Positions 1 to 8,775 are shown, numbered from the stretch's first letter. The stretch is DNA of 64,000 nt from Serinibacter arcticus (GCF_003121705.1 NZ_PYHR01000002.1:3286001-3350000), one strand, 5' to 3'. Notes: generated by a model from the sequence alone, not told the origin. Numbers and translations are program-made.

Positions 1-815
1 TCGGCCGGGTCGTTGACGGCGTCGGTCCAGCCGCGGATCTCCGCGACGAGGAACGCCTTGAGCTTCTCGCGGTCGCTCTCGATCATCTCGTCCGTGACGG
101 CGAAGCTCTCGGCGACGAACGGCAGGCCGTTGTCGGCGAAGGCCAGGTTCGTGACCTCGTGACCGTCGGCGGCGACCGTGATCGCCTCGTTCGTCAGGTA
201 GGCGATGAAGCCGTCGACCTCACCGCTGACCAGCGGGGCCGGGTCGTACTGCACCGGCACGACCTCGACCTCGCCCGGGTCGATGCCGTTGGCCGCGAGC
301 AGCGCCTGGAAGAGCGCGGTGTTGGAGTCCTGGACGCCGATCTTCTTGCCGATCAGGTCCTCGGGGGTGGCGATGTCGCCGCCGTCGGCCAGCGAGAGCA
401 CGGTGAAGGGGTTCTTCTGGAACGTGGTGCCGATGATCTTCAGCGGCGCCCCCTCGCTCGCGACGACGGAGCCGATCGAGACGGCGTCCGACAGCGCGAC
501 GTCCGTGGTGCCCGAGATGAGCTCGGCGGCACCGGTGGACGGCCCGGCCGTGAGCGTGACCTCGCCCAGTCCGGCCTCGGTGAAGTAGCCGTTCTCGAGC
601 GCGAAGAACTCCCCGGCGAACTCCTCGTTCTTGATCCAGGAGAGCTGGACGGCGATGTCGCCGAAGGACTCGCCCTCGGCGACCGGGTCGCCCGAGGAGG
701 AGGTGGACGACGCGGCGGCGTCGCCGTCGCCACCGGCGCAGGCGGTGAGGACGAGCGCGGCGGCGGCGACTCCCGCGACGGCGGTGAGGACGCGGCGGTG
801 GGCGGACAGTGTCAT
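1..815 (-). CDS. ABC transporter substrate-binding lipoprotein (NMT1/THI5/SsuA type), partial
   Basis: The gene starts with ATG at 815 behind a GGAGATC ribosome site and runs off the left edge, so about 271 residues are visible. A basic N-terminus and hydrophobic stretch end in a lipobox (LVLTAC), then an Asp/Ser linker, so it should be a lipoprotein on the outer face of the membrane. The mature part reads like the THI5/SsuA fold: a GDIAVQLSWIKN opening strand, then STGAAELISG and KIIGTTFQKNPF blocks. Such proteins feed ABC importers for small N- or S-containing heterocycles and sulfonates; the ligand cannot be read here. It lies 179 nt downstream of the ureide operon on the same strand, so a purine-breakdown product is a reasonable guess only. 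Confidence 0.85.
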   Translation of the reverse strand, partial: MTLSAHRRVLTAVAGVAAAALVLTACAGGDGDAAASSTSSSGDPVAEGESFGDIAVQLSWIKNEEFAGEFFALENGYFTEAGLGEVTLTAGPSTGAAELISGTTDVALSDAVSIGSVVASEGAPLKIIGTTFQKNPFTVLSLADGGDIATPEDLIGKKIGVQDSNTALFQALLAANGIDPGEVEVVPVQYDPAPLVSGEVDGFIAYLTNEAITVAADGHEVTNLAFADNGLPFVAESFAVTDEMIESDREKLKAFLVAEIRGWTDAVNDPA

Positions 816-994
816 GGCGTGATCTCCAGGGGCCGGTGCTCGACGCCGTGGATCCGGTGGCGGGAGCGAACGAGGTGACGAGGTGTCAGTGGCTCGACGC
901 TACGAACGCGGTGTTTCCTGCACCGGAGCCGGGCGTTTCGCGGCGGTAAAGGAGAGGGCTCCGCAGGTTTCCGGCGCGAGTCCGGTCGCTGTGA

Positions 995-2371
995 CTAGGG
1001 CCGGTGCTCGGCCCCGAGCCGCGCCACGGCCTCCGCCAGCGCGCGGATCCCGAGCGCGACGTCGCCCGCCGAGACCGACTCGGCGGGGTGGTGGCTGACG
1101 CCGTCGGGGTTGCGCAGGAAGAGCATCCCGACGTCGGTGATGGCACCGAGCGCCATCGCGTCGTGGCCGGCACGGCTGAAGATCTGGGCCGGGTCGTCGG
1201 CGCCGCGCGGCAGCGAGGTGAGGATGCCGGACCGCACGACGTCCTGCAGCAGCGGCGCGCACATCACGGCGGCGGCGTTGTGGACCTCGCGCGAGCTCCA
1301 GCGCAGCCCCCGCGCGCCCATGATCGCGTCGAGCTCGCGCGAGATCGCGTCCCAGACCCGGTCGCGGTCGTCGTCGAGCTCGCCCCGCAGGTCGAGCGAG
1401 AACCGCGCCTGCCCTGGCACCACGTTCACCGACCCCGGGAACGCCTCGAACTGGCCGACCGTGCCCACGATGTGGTGCTCGGCCCGGCAGATGCGCTCGA
1501 CGGCGAGCGCCGCCTCGCTCGCGCCGAGCAGCGCGTCGCGCCGCATGTCGTACGGCGTCCCGCCCGCGTGGCGAGCCTCGCCGTCGACCACCAGCTGGAA
1601 CCGGCGGGCGCTCGCGATCGAGGAGACGACGGCGAGCGACTCGCCCCGGCGGTCGAGCTCCGGGCCCTGCTCGATGTGGGCCTCGAGGTAACCGATCAGC
1701 TCCTCGGGCCGCCGGGCGGCCTCGCCGATCCGGCCGGGGTCGAGCCCGAACTCCAGGGCCGCCTGCCGCAGCGTGGTGCCGTCGGCGTCGGTCAGCGACC
1801 ACCACTCTGGCCTCCACAGGCCGGCGACGGCGGCCGATCCCAGGAGGGCCGTGCCGAACCGCGTGCCCTCCTCGTCGGAGAACGCGATCACCTCGAGCGC
1901 GAACGGGTAGGGGGAGAAGTACCGGACCTCGCCGTCGCCGTCGGAGGTGTCGGCCACCCGCAGCAGCCGCACCACCTCGAGCGCCATCAGGACGCCGACC
2001 ACGCCGTCGTACCGCCCGGCGTCTCGCACCGTGTCCAGGTGCGAGCCGAGCAGCAGCGCGGGGGTGTCGTCGCGCTGCGCGTGCTCGCGCACCGCACCCG
2101 CCCCTGCGGACGACGCGGCGACGGCGCGGGGTCGCGGCGCGAGCCGGCCGATCTGGTTGCCTGCGGCGTCCTGCCGCGTGGTCATGCCGAGCTCGCGCAT
2201 CCACTCCGCCGCGAGCCGGTTCACGCGCGCGTGCTCGGGGGAGAGGTGGACGCGCTCGATCGCGTGCGGCGTGGCGCTCACGCGCGCCAGCTCGTCGCAC
2301 CGCAGCATGGCGCGACGAGCCGCTGCGGCGAGCAGATCGGGTCGGAGGTCGCGCAGCACGCCCGCCGTCAC
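995..2371 (-). CDS. allC: Allantoate amidohydrolase (M20 family, AllC/HyuC type)
   Basis: 458 residues, the usual size of Zn/Mn-dependent M20 amidohydrolases acting on allantoate, ureidoglycolate or N-carbamoyl amino acids. Metal-site motifs are present in order: LLLGSHLDTVRDAGRYDG (His and Asp), EVIAFSDEEGTRFG (paired Glu), HIEQGPELD, a dimerisation-domain block GEARHAGGTPYDMRRDA and a C-terminal SRAGHDAMAL. The GTG start at 2371 overlaps the stop of the aminotransferase gene as GTGA, which fixes the start and implies translational coupling. In this operon it most plausibly converts allantoate to ureidoglycine, CO2 and ammonia in the cytoplasm. A carbamoyl-amino-acid hydrolase would look similar, but the neighbours favour allantoate. 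Confidence 0.88.
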   Translation of the reverse strand: MTAGVLRDLRPDLLAAAARRAMLRCDELARVSATPHAIERVHLSPEHARVNRLAAEWMRELGMTTRQDAAGNQIGRLAPRPRAVAASSAGAGAVREHAQRDDTPALLLGSHLDTVRDAGRYDGVVGVLMALEVVRLLRVADTSDGDGEVRYFSPYPFALEVIAFSDEEGTRFGTALLGSAAVAGLWRPEWWSLTDADGTTLRQAALEFGLDPGRIGEAARRPEELIGYLEAHIEQGPELDRRGESLAVVSSIASARRFQLVVDGEARHAGGTPYDMRRDALLGASEAALAVERICRAEHHIVGTVGQFEAFPGSVNVVPGQARFSLDLRGELDDDRDRVWDAISRELDAIMGARGLRWSSREVHNAAAVMCAPLLQDVVRSGILTSLPRGADDPAQIFSRAGHDAMALGAITDVGMLFLRNPDGVSHHPAESVSAGDVALGIRALAEAVARLGAEHRP

Positions 2372-3648
2372 CCGGCAGCCCCGTCGCCAGGACCGCCGTC
2401 GGAGTACAGCGCGGCGGCGGCCTCGACCCCCGCACCCGGGGGCACGGCCACGCCGTACCGCCGCAGCACGACCTCCAGCGCCGCGAGCGTGGTGAGCACG
2501 GCGTCCCGGCGGGCGTTGTAGCCCATCGTCCCGATCCGCCAGACGCGCCCGTGCAGCGGGCCGAACGACGTGCCGATCTCGATCCCGAAGTCGGTGAGCA
2601 TGGCCGCGCGCGCGAGATCGCCCGGCACCCCGTCGGGGATCTCGACGGCGACGACGTTGCTCATCTTGTGCGCGACGTCGCCGAACACGGTCAGCCCCGT
2701 GGCGGCCACGCCGGCGAGCATCGCGGCACCCGCGAGCGCGTGCCGATCGATGACCGCCTGGCGCCCCTCGAGCGCGATGACGCGCGCGCACTCCCGCGCC
2801 GCGTAGAGCATCGAGGTGGCCTCGGTGTGGTGGTTGAGCCGCCGGGGTCCCCAGTAGTCGAGGATCATCCCCAGATCGAAGTAGTTGGAGCGCACGAAGT
2901 CGGCGGACTGCGGGTCGCCCGCCTCGCGGATGCCTGCCTCGATCCGCTTCCGGCCGCGGACGACCTCGACGGCGCGCTCGGACAGCATCAGCGGCGCTGA
3001 GCCGGACGGCCCGCCGAGGCACTTCTGCAGGCCGGCGGTCGCGGCGTCCAGGCCCCACGCGTCGGCCTCGAACGGGTTGCCGCCGAGCGAGGCGGTGGCG
3101 TCGGAGTAGAACAGCACGCCGTGCCGCTCGCAGATCTCGCCGATCTCCGCCAGCGGCTGCAGCATCGTGGTCGACGTGTCGCCCTGGACGAGCGCGAGCA
3201 GCGTCGGCCGCACGCGTACGACGGCCTCCTCGATCGCCGACGGCGCGAAGACCTGCCCCCACGGCGTCTCGATCGTGTGCACCTCGGCCATCGCGCGCTC
3301 CGCGATCTCCGCCAGCAGGTGTCCGAACCGCCCGAAGATCGGGACGAGCACGCGGTCGCCGGGGCGGATCAGCGAGACCAGCGCCGCCTCGATGCCCGCG
3401 CGGGAGGTGCCGTCCACGAGGACGCACGCCGGGGACGTCGTCGACCAGACGTGCCGCCACAGGGCCTGGGTCTGGGTCATCGCCTCGGTCATGAACGGGT
3501 CGTACTGACCGACCAGGCGCGCCGACATCGCCCGCAGCACGCTCGGGTAGGCGTCCACGGGGCCGGGGCCCATGAGGAGGCGGTGCGGCGGATCGATCGG
3601 GCCGGGGATCTCGGCGAGGATCGCGGCGGGGATCTCGGCGGCGGTCAT
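2368..3648 (-). CDS. pucG: PucG-type (S)-ureidoglycine-glyoxylate aminotransferase
   Basis: A 426-residue class-V, PLP-dependent aminotransferase of the alanine-glyoxylate/PucG group. It opens with the family block HRLLMGPGPVDAYPSVLRAM, has DGTSRAGIEAALVSLI for cofactor phosphate contact, a YSDATASLGGNPFEAD Asp motif, and the Schiff-base lysine in AGLQKCLGGPSGSAPL. PucG enzymes transfer the amino group of ureidoglycine to glyoxylate, giving oxalurate and glycine. ATG at 3648 overlaps the upstream stop (ATGA) and the 3' end overlaps the allantoate amidohydrolase start, so the gene sits inside a coupled operon. A serine- or alanine-glyoxylate aminotransferase is the alternative by sequence; location favours PucG. 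Confidence 0.88.
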   Translation of the reverse strand: MTAAEIPAAILAEIPGPIDPPHRLLMGPGPVDAYPSVLRAMSARLVGQYDPFMTEAMTQTQALWRHVWSTTSPACVLVDGTSRAGIEAALVSLIRPGDRVLVPIFGRFGHLLAEIAERAMAEVHTIETPWGQVFAPSAIEEAVVRVRPTLLALVQGDTSTTMLQPLAEIGEICERHGVLFYSDATASLGGNPFEADAWGLDAATAGLQKCLGGPSGSAPLMLSERAVEVVRGRKRIEAGIREAGDPQSADFVRSNYFDLGMILDYWGPRRLNHHTEATSMLYAARECARVIALEGRQAVIDRHALAGAAMLAGVAATGLTVFGDVAHKMSNVVAVEIPDGVPGDLARAAMLTDFGIEIGTSFGPLHGRVWRIGTMGYNARRDAVLTTLAALEVVLRRYGVAVPPGAGVEAAAALYSDGGPGDGAAG

Positions 3649-5276
3649 GAGGGCTCCTTCGAGGGCGCGGTGGTCTCCAGCACGGCGGCGAGGCGGCGGG
3701 CCAGCCGGACGAGGGCGATGTCGGTCCCGGCGCGCGAGACCAGGCAGAGCCCGACCGGCGCCGGGCCGAGCGCGGAGGGGACGGTGAGCAGCGGCGCGGA
3801 GACGGCGGGCAGCCCGGCGACGGCGGCCGGCGTCGTCATCCGCAGCGTCGCCTGCCGCAGCCCGTTTACGGCAGGTCCGACGGCGGTGCGCGAGGGGGCG
3901 GGTCCGGGGACGGTCGGGGCCAGCAGCACCCGGCGGGCGACCAGCTCGGTCAGGTGCGTCCGGCGCGCCTCGAGCTCGGCGCGCGCGGCCTGCTCGGCCG
4001 CCGCGGTGACCTCGCTCGCCTGCCGCATCCGCTGCGCGACCGCGGGACCCAGGGCGTGCGGGTGCTCGCGGAGCCAGCCGCCGTGGTTGCGCCAGGCCTC
4101 GGCACCCTGGACGGTGCGGAACGGGTCGGCGCAGCCCGCGAGGTCGCCGATCGGGCCTCGCTCGAGCGCGGGGGCGTCGTCGACGGTCGCGAGCCGGGCC
4201 AGCAGCGCCTCGAACGCCGCGGCGGTGGCCGGTTCGAGGCACGCGAGCACCTCGTCGGGCACGAGGAAGGCCCACGGCAGCTCGTCGGCGGACTCGCCGT
4301 ACACGCTCTCGGTCGACTCCGACCCGTCGTAGCTGAGGCACCAGTCGGCGACGCGCTGCAGCGTCGCGCCGTCCCGCGTGAGCCAGCCGACCGTGTCGAA
4401 CGACTGCGCGAGCGGCAGCAGACCCTGCCGCGGCACGAGGCCGTGCGTCGTGCGCAGGCCCCACAGGCCCTGGTAGCTGGCGGGCACCCGGACCGACCCC
4501 GCGGTGTCGGTCGCGAGGGCGATGTCGGCCTGACCGGTCGCGACGGCGGAGGCCGGGCCGCTGGAGGAGCCGCCCGGCAGGGCGCCGGGCAGGGCGCCGT
4601 TCGGGGGCGTGCCGTAGTGCGGGTTGTCGCCCGCGACGGAGTAGGCGAACTCGTCGGTGCGGGCGATGCCGCGCAGCGAGGCGCCCGCCCGCAGGAGGTC
4701 GACGACGGCGGGGGCGCTCGACGGCTCGACCCTGGCCGAGGCGAGGTAGGTCGGGTTGCCCGCGCCGATCCGGTAGCCCTGGAGCGCGAACAGGTCCTTG
4801 ACCGCGACGGTCAGACCCTCCAGCGGGCCCTCGTCCGCGCCCTGCCAGAGGGGGGCGCCGACGCTGCGCCAGATCGAGCGGTCCAGCGCCTGGGCGCGGG
4901 GCGTCACGTGCGCGGCGGTGATCAGCCAGCGGCCGTCGAGGCGCTGCCAGACCTGGGTCTGCACGCCCGTGCCGCCGTGGACGTACCGCGAGAGACCGAC
5001 GACCAGCGCCGTGTCGGGGCCGAGGGGGCGGTGCTCGATGCGCTCGATCACGCGCTCGGGCACGCCGCCGCGGGTGCTGCGGAAGGCGCTGATCGCGTCG
5101 TGGCCGACCAGGAGGCCGGCGCCGTCGGCCCGCATCGTCGCGGCCCCGGGGGCGAAGGCGGCGCCGAGCGCGTCGAGGTCGTTGCTCACGACGGCCCGTT
5201 CGTAGGCCTCGACGGCCTCGCGCAGGTCGTCGGGCATCGGCGCGGCGGTCACCGGGCCGGGCGTCCGCTCAGGCAC
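3645..5276 (-). CDS. AtzH-like domain fused to an amidase-signature hydrolase
   Basis: 543 residues with two domains. Residues about 14-125 form a small alpha+beta NTF2/cystatin-like unit (AYERAVVSNDLDALGAAFAP, VWQRLDGRWLITAAHVT) typical of AtzH/HpxZ (DUF3225) proteins. From about 145 it is an amidase-signature enzyme with the full Ser-cisSer-Lys set: Lys in LTVAVKDLFAL, the Ser cluster in LPGGSSSGPASAVA, and nucleophile Ser in ATDTAGSVRVPAS. In other bacteria the AtzH-like partner and the amidase are usually separate genes. The GTG start overlaps the upstream stop by 8 nt; an ATG at residue 14 is possible. Probable role is hydrolysis of an amide such as oxalurate, oxamate or a ureido acid made by the neighbouring aminotransferase; the substrate is not proven by sequence. 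Confidence 0.85.
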   Translation of the reverse strand: MPERTPGPVTAAPMPDDLREAVEAYERAVVSNDLDALGAAFAPGAATMRADGAGLLVGHDAISAFRSTRGGVPERVIERIEHRPLGPDTALVVGLSRYVHGGTGVQTQVWQRLDGRWLITAAHVTPRAQALDRSIWRSVGAPLWQGADEGPLEGLTVAVKDLFALQGYRIGAGNPTYLASARVEPSSAPAVVDLLRAGASLRGIARTDEFAYSVAGDNPHYGTPPNGALPGALPGGSSSGPASAVATGQADIALATDTAGSVRVPASYQGLWGLRTTHGLVPRQGLLPLAQSFDTVGWLTRDGATLQRVADWCLSYDGSESTESVYGESADELPWAFLVPDEVLACLEPATAAAFEALLARLATVDDAPALERGPIGDLAGCADPFRTVQGAEAWRNHGGWLREHPHALGPAVAQRMRQASEVTAAAEQAARAELEARRTHLTELVARRVLLAPTVPGPAPSRTAVGPAVNGLRQATLRMTTPAAVAGLPAVSAPLLTVPSALGPAPVGLCLVSRAGTDIALVRLARRLAAVLETTAPSKEPS

Positions 5277-6372
5277 GGGGCACCCCGGCGAAGTCGGCCT
5301 TGCGGATCCGGGCGTGCGCGCCGCACACCTGGTCGACCACCTGGGAGACGTCGACGTCGGTGGCCGCGGACAGGTAGGCGTAGGCGAGGTGCTCCGCCAG
5401 GCCCCAGCGGGCCTGGATCAGCGCGAGCGACGCGCGGACGCAGGCGCGGACCGCCTCGTCGAGGTCGGGGTCCAGGCCCGTCGGGACGAGCCACTCGTCC
5501 GTCTCGACCAGCGGTCCGGTGATCTCACCGAACTCGGTGCGCGCCTGCTCGGCGGGCACGACGTCGAACCGCAGCGTCGCGCGCAGCGACGCCTCGAGCG
5601 CGGTGAGCGAGACCTCGCCGTCGCCCTGCGCGAAGTGCGGGTCGCCGACGTAGGCCAGCGCCCCCGGCACCTGCACGGGCAGGTAGAGGCGGCTGCCCTC
5701 GACCAGGAGGTTGATGTCGATGTTGCCGCCGTGGGCGCCGGGTGGCACCGAGTGCGGCCGCTCGTCGCCGGCGACGGCCACGCCCGTGATGCCGAGGAAC
5801 GGGGCGAGCGGGAACTGCACGAGGCGAGGTCCGCCGTCGTGCACCGGGAGCGTGCCGACGCGCTCGCCGTCGCGCTCCTCGACGGGGGTGAACACATGGA
5901 CGTTCCCCGGCGTGCGCGGCAGCTCGCCCGCGAGCGCGCCGCGGCCGTGCCGGTTGGAGATGACGCCGTACGGCACCCGCGGCACGAGGCTCACGACCGT
6001 GATGCGGAGCAGGTCGCCCGGCCGGGCGCCCGTCACGTGCACCGGGCCCGTGACGACGTGCGGTCCGTCCGTCCCGGGGTCGCGCGGGGAACTCGCGGCG
6101 ATCGCGACGGCGTCGGTGAGCACGTGCTCCGCCGGCACCCCCTGGGCGGTGAAGTAGGCGAGCGGGTCCGAGCCCTGGTCGGGCAGCAGGCCCTCGTGGC
6201 TGACGGTGTCGAACGTGACGCTCTCGCCGGAGGCGATCGTCAGGACCGGGGCGTCCGTGGCGCACGGCAGGCGACCCCAGAGGATCGTCTCCGGGGTCGA
6301 TCGGAGGTAGTGGTCACCGGCGAGGTCGCCCTCGCCGGGCTGAAGGATCGCGGGGTTCGGCACGTCGCTCAC
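5269..6372 (-). CDS. Acetamidase/formamidase (FmdA/AmdA) family hydrolase
   Basis: 367 residues. The FmdA/AmdA fold is recognisable from SGESVTFDTVSHEGLLPDQG, GPVHVTGARPGDLLRITV, the central GAHGGNIDINLLVEGSRLYL block and VGDPHFAQGDGEVSLTALE near the C-terminus; members cleave short amides to acid plus ammonia. The GTG start at 6372 overlaps the allantoinase stop (GTGA) and the 3' end overlaps the amidase-fusion start, so it is translated as part of the ureide operon. That placement suggests a purine-derived amide (formamide, oxamate or ureidoglycolate-like) rather than acetamide. I know of no firm assignment of this family to a step in the canonical pathway. Confidence 0.85.
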   Translation of the reverse strand: MSDVPNPAILQPGEGDLAGDHYLRSTPETILWGRLPCATDAPVLTIASGESVTFDTVSHEGLLPDQGSDPLAYFTAQGVPAEHVLTDAVAIAASSPRDPGTDGPHVVTGPVHVTGARPGDLLRITVVSLVPRVPYGVISNRHGRGALAGELPRTPGNVHVFTPVEERDGERVGTLPVHDGGPRLVQFPLAPFLGITGVAVAGDERPHSVPPGAHGGNIDINLLVEGSRLYLPVQVPGALAYVGDPHFAQGDGEVSLTALEASLRATLRFDVVPAEQARTEFGEITGPLVETDEWLVPTGLDPDLDEAVRACVRASLALIQARWGLAEHLAYAYLSAATDVDVSQVVDQVCGAHARIRKADFAGVPRA

Positions 6373-7724
6373 CCGGCCACCGCCACGCGGGAGGCGAGGA
6401 TCTCGCGGCCCGCGCGCGCGTGCAGCCCGCCGTCGGCGGTCCAGGCCAGGGTGCCGTGCACCCAGGTGGTCGCGACGACGCCGCGGAGCACGGCGCCGTC
6501 CCAGGGCGAGAGCTTGTTGCGGTACTCCAGCGCGGCGGCGTCGACCGTCCAGGTCGCCCCGGGCGCGAACGCCACCAGGTGCGCGGGGGAGCCGACGGCG
6601 ATCCGGCCGGGACCGCCGTCGCCGTCGAGCCCCGCGATCCGCGCGGAGCCGGTCGTGATCAGCGGCAGCAGGTCCTCGAGCGCGACGCCGCGGCGGACGG
6701 CCTCCGTCCACAGCGCCGACAGCCCGGTCTGCAGCCCGGCGATGCCGCCCCACGCCAGCCCGAGGTCGCCGCCGCCCTGCTCCTTGAGCTCGCGGGTCGA
6801 CGGCGAGTGGTCGCTGACGACGGCGTCGATCGTGCCGTCCAGGACGCCCTGCCACAGCAGGCCCTGGTTGGCGCGGTCGCGGATGGGCGGGCAGCACTTG
6901 AAGGCGCCGGCGCCGTCGGGCACGTCCTCCGAGGCGAGCGTGAGGTAGTGCGGACAGGTCTCGACCGTCAGCCGCACGCCGTCGGCCCTCGCTGCGCGGA
7001 CGGCGTCCAGCGTGCCGCCGTCGGACAGGTGCACGACGTGCGCGCGCGCCCCCGTGCGCCGCGCCGCCTCGATGACGGCGGCGACCGCCGTTGCCTCGCT
7101 GCGGGGCGGCCGCGAGGCGAGGAAGTCGGCGTAGCGCGGGCCGAGCGGCCCGCCCGGGTGCAGGTGGTCGGGGTCCTCGGCGTGGACGATCAGCACGCCG
7201 TCGAACGCCGCGATCTCGGTGAGCGCGGACTCCAGCTGAGGCAGCTCCAGGTGGCCGAACTCCTCGATGCCCGACGGCGCGAGGAAGCACTTGAAGCCGA
7301 CGACGCCGGCCGCGGCCAGCTCGGCCAGCGATCCGAGGTTCTCCGGCACGGCGCCGCCCCAGTAGGCGACGTCGACGGCGAGCCTGCCGGGCGTCACCGC
7401 ACGCTTCGCGGCGAGCGCGTCGGGCGTCGTGGTGACCGGCACGCTGTTGAGCGGCATGTCGACGACGGTGGTGACGCCGCCCGCGGCCGCCGCGGCCGTA
7501 CCGGTCGCGAAGCCCTCCCACTCGGTGCGGCCGGGATCGTCGAGGTGCACGTGGTGGTCGACGAGACCGGGCAGGAGGACCTGGTCGTCGGGGAGCACGA
7601 CGTCGGCGCCGGGGTCGAAGTCCTCGACCGCCACGATGCGGCCGGCGGCCAGGCGCACGGTCGCCGGGCGAGGCGTACCGCCGAGGTGGGTGCGCCGGGC
7701 GGCGACGGAGTGCGGGGCTGTCAT
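6369..7724 (-). CDS. allB: Allantoinase
   Basis: A 451-residue cyclic amidohydrolase that opens the hydantoin ring of allantoin to give allantoate. Binuclear metal-site motifs are complete: LVDHHVHLDDPGRTEWEG (HxH), the carboxylated lysine in VVGFKCFLAPSG, LIVHAEDPD, AHVVHLSDGGTLDA and the catalytic Asp in DAVVSDHSPST. Allantoinase-like features include a GGVTTVVDMPLNSVP block and EYRNKLSPWDG near the end. ATG at 7724 lies 7 nt after a TAGGGT -10 element, so the message is probably leaderless. It heads the leftward five-gene operon and is divergent from OHCU decarboxylase, which makes the preceding intermediate. Confidence 0.92.
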   Translation of the reverse strand: MTAPHSVAARRTHLGGTPRPATVRLAAGRIVAVEDFDPGADVVLPDDQVLLPGLVDHHVHLDDPGRTEWEGFATGTAAAAAGGVTTVVDMPLNSVPVTTTPDALAAKRAVTPGRLAVDVAYWGGAVPENLGSLAELAAAGVVGFKCFLAPSGIEEFGHLELPQLESALTEIAAFDGVLIVHAEDPDHLHPGGPLGPRYADFLASRPPRSEATAVAAVIEAARRTGARAHVVHLSDGGTLDAVRAARADGVRLTVETCPHYLTLASEDVPDGAGAFKCCPPIRDRANQGLLWQGVLDGTIDAVVSDHSPSTRELKEQGGGDLGLAWGGIAGLQTGLSALWTEAVRRGVALEDLLPLITTGSARIAGLDGDGGPGRIAVGSPAHLVAFAPGATWTVDAAALEYRNKLSPWDGAVLRGVVATTWVHGTLAWTADGGLHARAGREILASRVAVAG

Positions 7725-7731
7725 GGTCGCG

Positions 7732-7737
7732 ACCCTA
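7732..7737 (-). promoter_or_regulatory. -10 element of the allantoinase operon (leaderless)
   Basis: TAGGGT on the minus strand ends 7 nt before the allB ATG, which would place the transcript start at or next to the start codon. No upstream ribosome site is visible. Drives the leftward ureide operon. Confidence 0.5.
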
Positions 7738-7823
7738 GGTCGGTCGGGTTTCCCGCCGGTTACCGCCTCGTCGCCGGGAGGTTCGGTGTGGCGCGGACCG
7801 GGCGGAGCTCGCGGGCGTGTGGC

Positions 7824-7829
7824 TACGGT
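7824..7829 (+). promoter_or_regulatory. -10 element of the OHCU decarboxylase operon (leaderless)
   Basis: TACGGT ends 6 nt before the GTG at 7836. With the opposing allB element this makes a compact divergent promoter region of about 110 nt in which a purine-responsive regulator could act on both operons. Confidence 0.45.
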
Positions 7830-7835
7830 GGGCGC

Positions 7836-8351
7836 GTGCTGCTGACCGAGCTCTCCGCCCTGCCCGAGCCCCGCGCCGCCGAGGTGGTGGCCGTCTGGGC
7901 CGCCGTCCCGACCTGGGTCGAGGCGATCGTCGCCGCGCGACCGTACGGCTCGCGGGAGGCCCTGGAGTCGCATGCCGCGTCGCTCGCCGCGAGGTGGACG
8001 CGGGCCGATCTCGACGCCGCGCTCGCCCACCACCCGCGGATCGGGGAGCGGCCGAGGGGGACCGGGGAGGAGGCGGCGGCGTCGCGCTCCGAGCAGGCGT
8101 CGATGGCGGACGCGGAGGCGGACGTGACGACGGCGATCGCGCACGCCAACGCCGCCTACGAGGCGCGGTTCGGCCGGGTGTTCCTCATCCGTGCCGCCGG
8201 CCGCAGCCCGGAGGAGATGCTGGCCGAGGCCCGGCGCCGGCTCCACAACGACGACGAGGCCGAGGTCCGCGAGGCGCTCGACCAGCTCGCGCAGATCGCG
8301 CTGCTCCGGCTGCGCACCACCATCGAGGACGCCACCGAGGAGGACGCGTGA
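7836..8351 (+). CDS. uraD: 2-oxo-4-hydroxy-4-carboxy-5-ureidoimidazoline (OHCU) decarboxylase
   Basis: 171 residues, the normal size for the all-helical OHCU decarboxylase that converts OHCU to S-allantoin. Family hallmarks are the catalytic-histidine block ALAHHPRIGERPRG, followed by NAAYEARFGRVFLIRAAGRS and a C-terminal RRRLHNDDEAEVREALDQL. GTG at 7836 is chosen because the protein starts directly with the family N-terminus (LLTELSALPE) and follows a -10 element by 6 nt. Its stop overlaps the next gene's GTG (GTGA), so it is coupled to hydroxyisourate hydrolase, the preceding enzyme in the pathway. Confidence 0.92.
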   Translation: MLLTELSALPEPRAAEVVAVWAAVPTWVEAIVAARPYGSREALESHAASLAARWTRADLDAALAHHPRIGERPRGTGEEAAASRSEQASMADAEADVTTAIAHANAAYEARFGRVFLIRAAGRSPEEMLAEARRRLHNDDEAEVREALDQLAQIALLRLRTTIEDATEEDA

Positions 8352-8692
8352 CCGAGCCGACCCCCCACCTGACCACCCACGTGCTCGACGCCGCCGCGGG
8401 GACCCCCGCGGTCGCCGTCGAGATCGTGCTGACCGGCCCGGGCGGCGAGATCGCGCGCGGTCTCACCGACGCGGACGGCCGGCTCGGGCTGGGGCCCGAG
8501 CGGCTCGACGACGGCGACCACACGCTCACGTTCGCCACCGGCGCGTACTTCGAGGGCCGGGGCGTCGAGGCGTTCTACCCGCGCGTGGACGTCACGTTCA
8601 CGGTGCGGGCCGCCCCCGACGGGTCGGTGCGCCACCACCACGTGCCGATCCTGCTCAGCCCGTTCGCCTACTCCACCTACCGCGGGAGCTGA
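8348..8692 (+). CDS. uraH: 5-hydroxyisourate hydrolase (transthyretin-like)
   Basis: A 114-residue transthyretin-related protein hydrolysing 5-hydroxyisourate to OHCU. All three signatures are visible: LTTHVLDAAAGTPA at the N-terminus with the active-site His, the internal ADGRLGL Arg block, and the diagnostic C-terminal tetrapeptide YRGS. PRVDVTFTV and HHHVPILLSPFAYSTYRGS match the last two strands. The GTG start is embedded in the upstream stop. Cytoplasmic; no signal peptide. Confidence 0.94.
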   Translation: MTEPTPHLTTHVLDAAAGTPAVAVEIVLTGPGGEIARGLTDADGRLGLGPERLDDGDHTLTFATGAYFEGRGVEAFYPRVDVTFTVRAAPDGSVRHHHVPILLSPFAYSTYRGS

Positions 8693-8763
8693 CCGACGCG
8701 TCGTCAGCCCGACCCGGAACACCGGCGAACCCTGCCCGAAACCGCGGCGTGACACGCGATTCC

Positions 8764-8769
8764 TAGGGT
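8764..8769 (+). promoter_or_regulatory. -10 element upstream of urate hydroxylase (leaderless)
   Basis: TAGGGT ends 6 nt before the hpxO ATG and no ribosome site lies between. The urate hydroxylase gene can therefore be transcribed apart from uraD-uraH, although read-through across the 83-nt gap is also possible. Confidence 0.5.
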
Positions 8770-8775
8770 CGCGGG

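Noticed and set aside
5314-6948. A 544-residue open frame on the plus strand, and similar long ones at 10051-11544, 13452-14669 and 56761-59913
   Set aside because: These are antisense shadows of well-recognised genes in very GC-rich DNA; they are Arg/Gly/His-rich with no domains.
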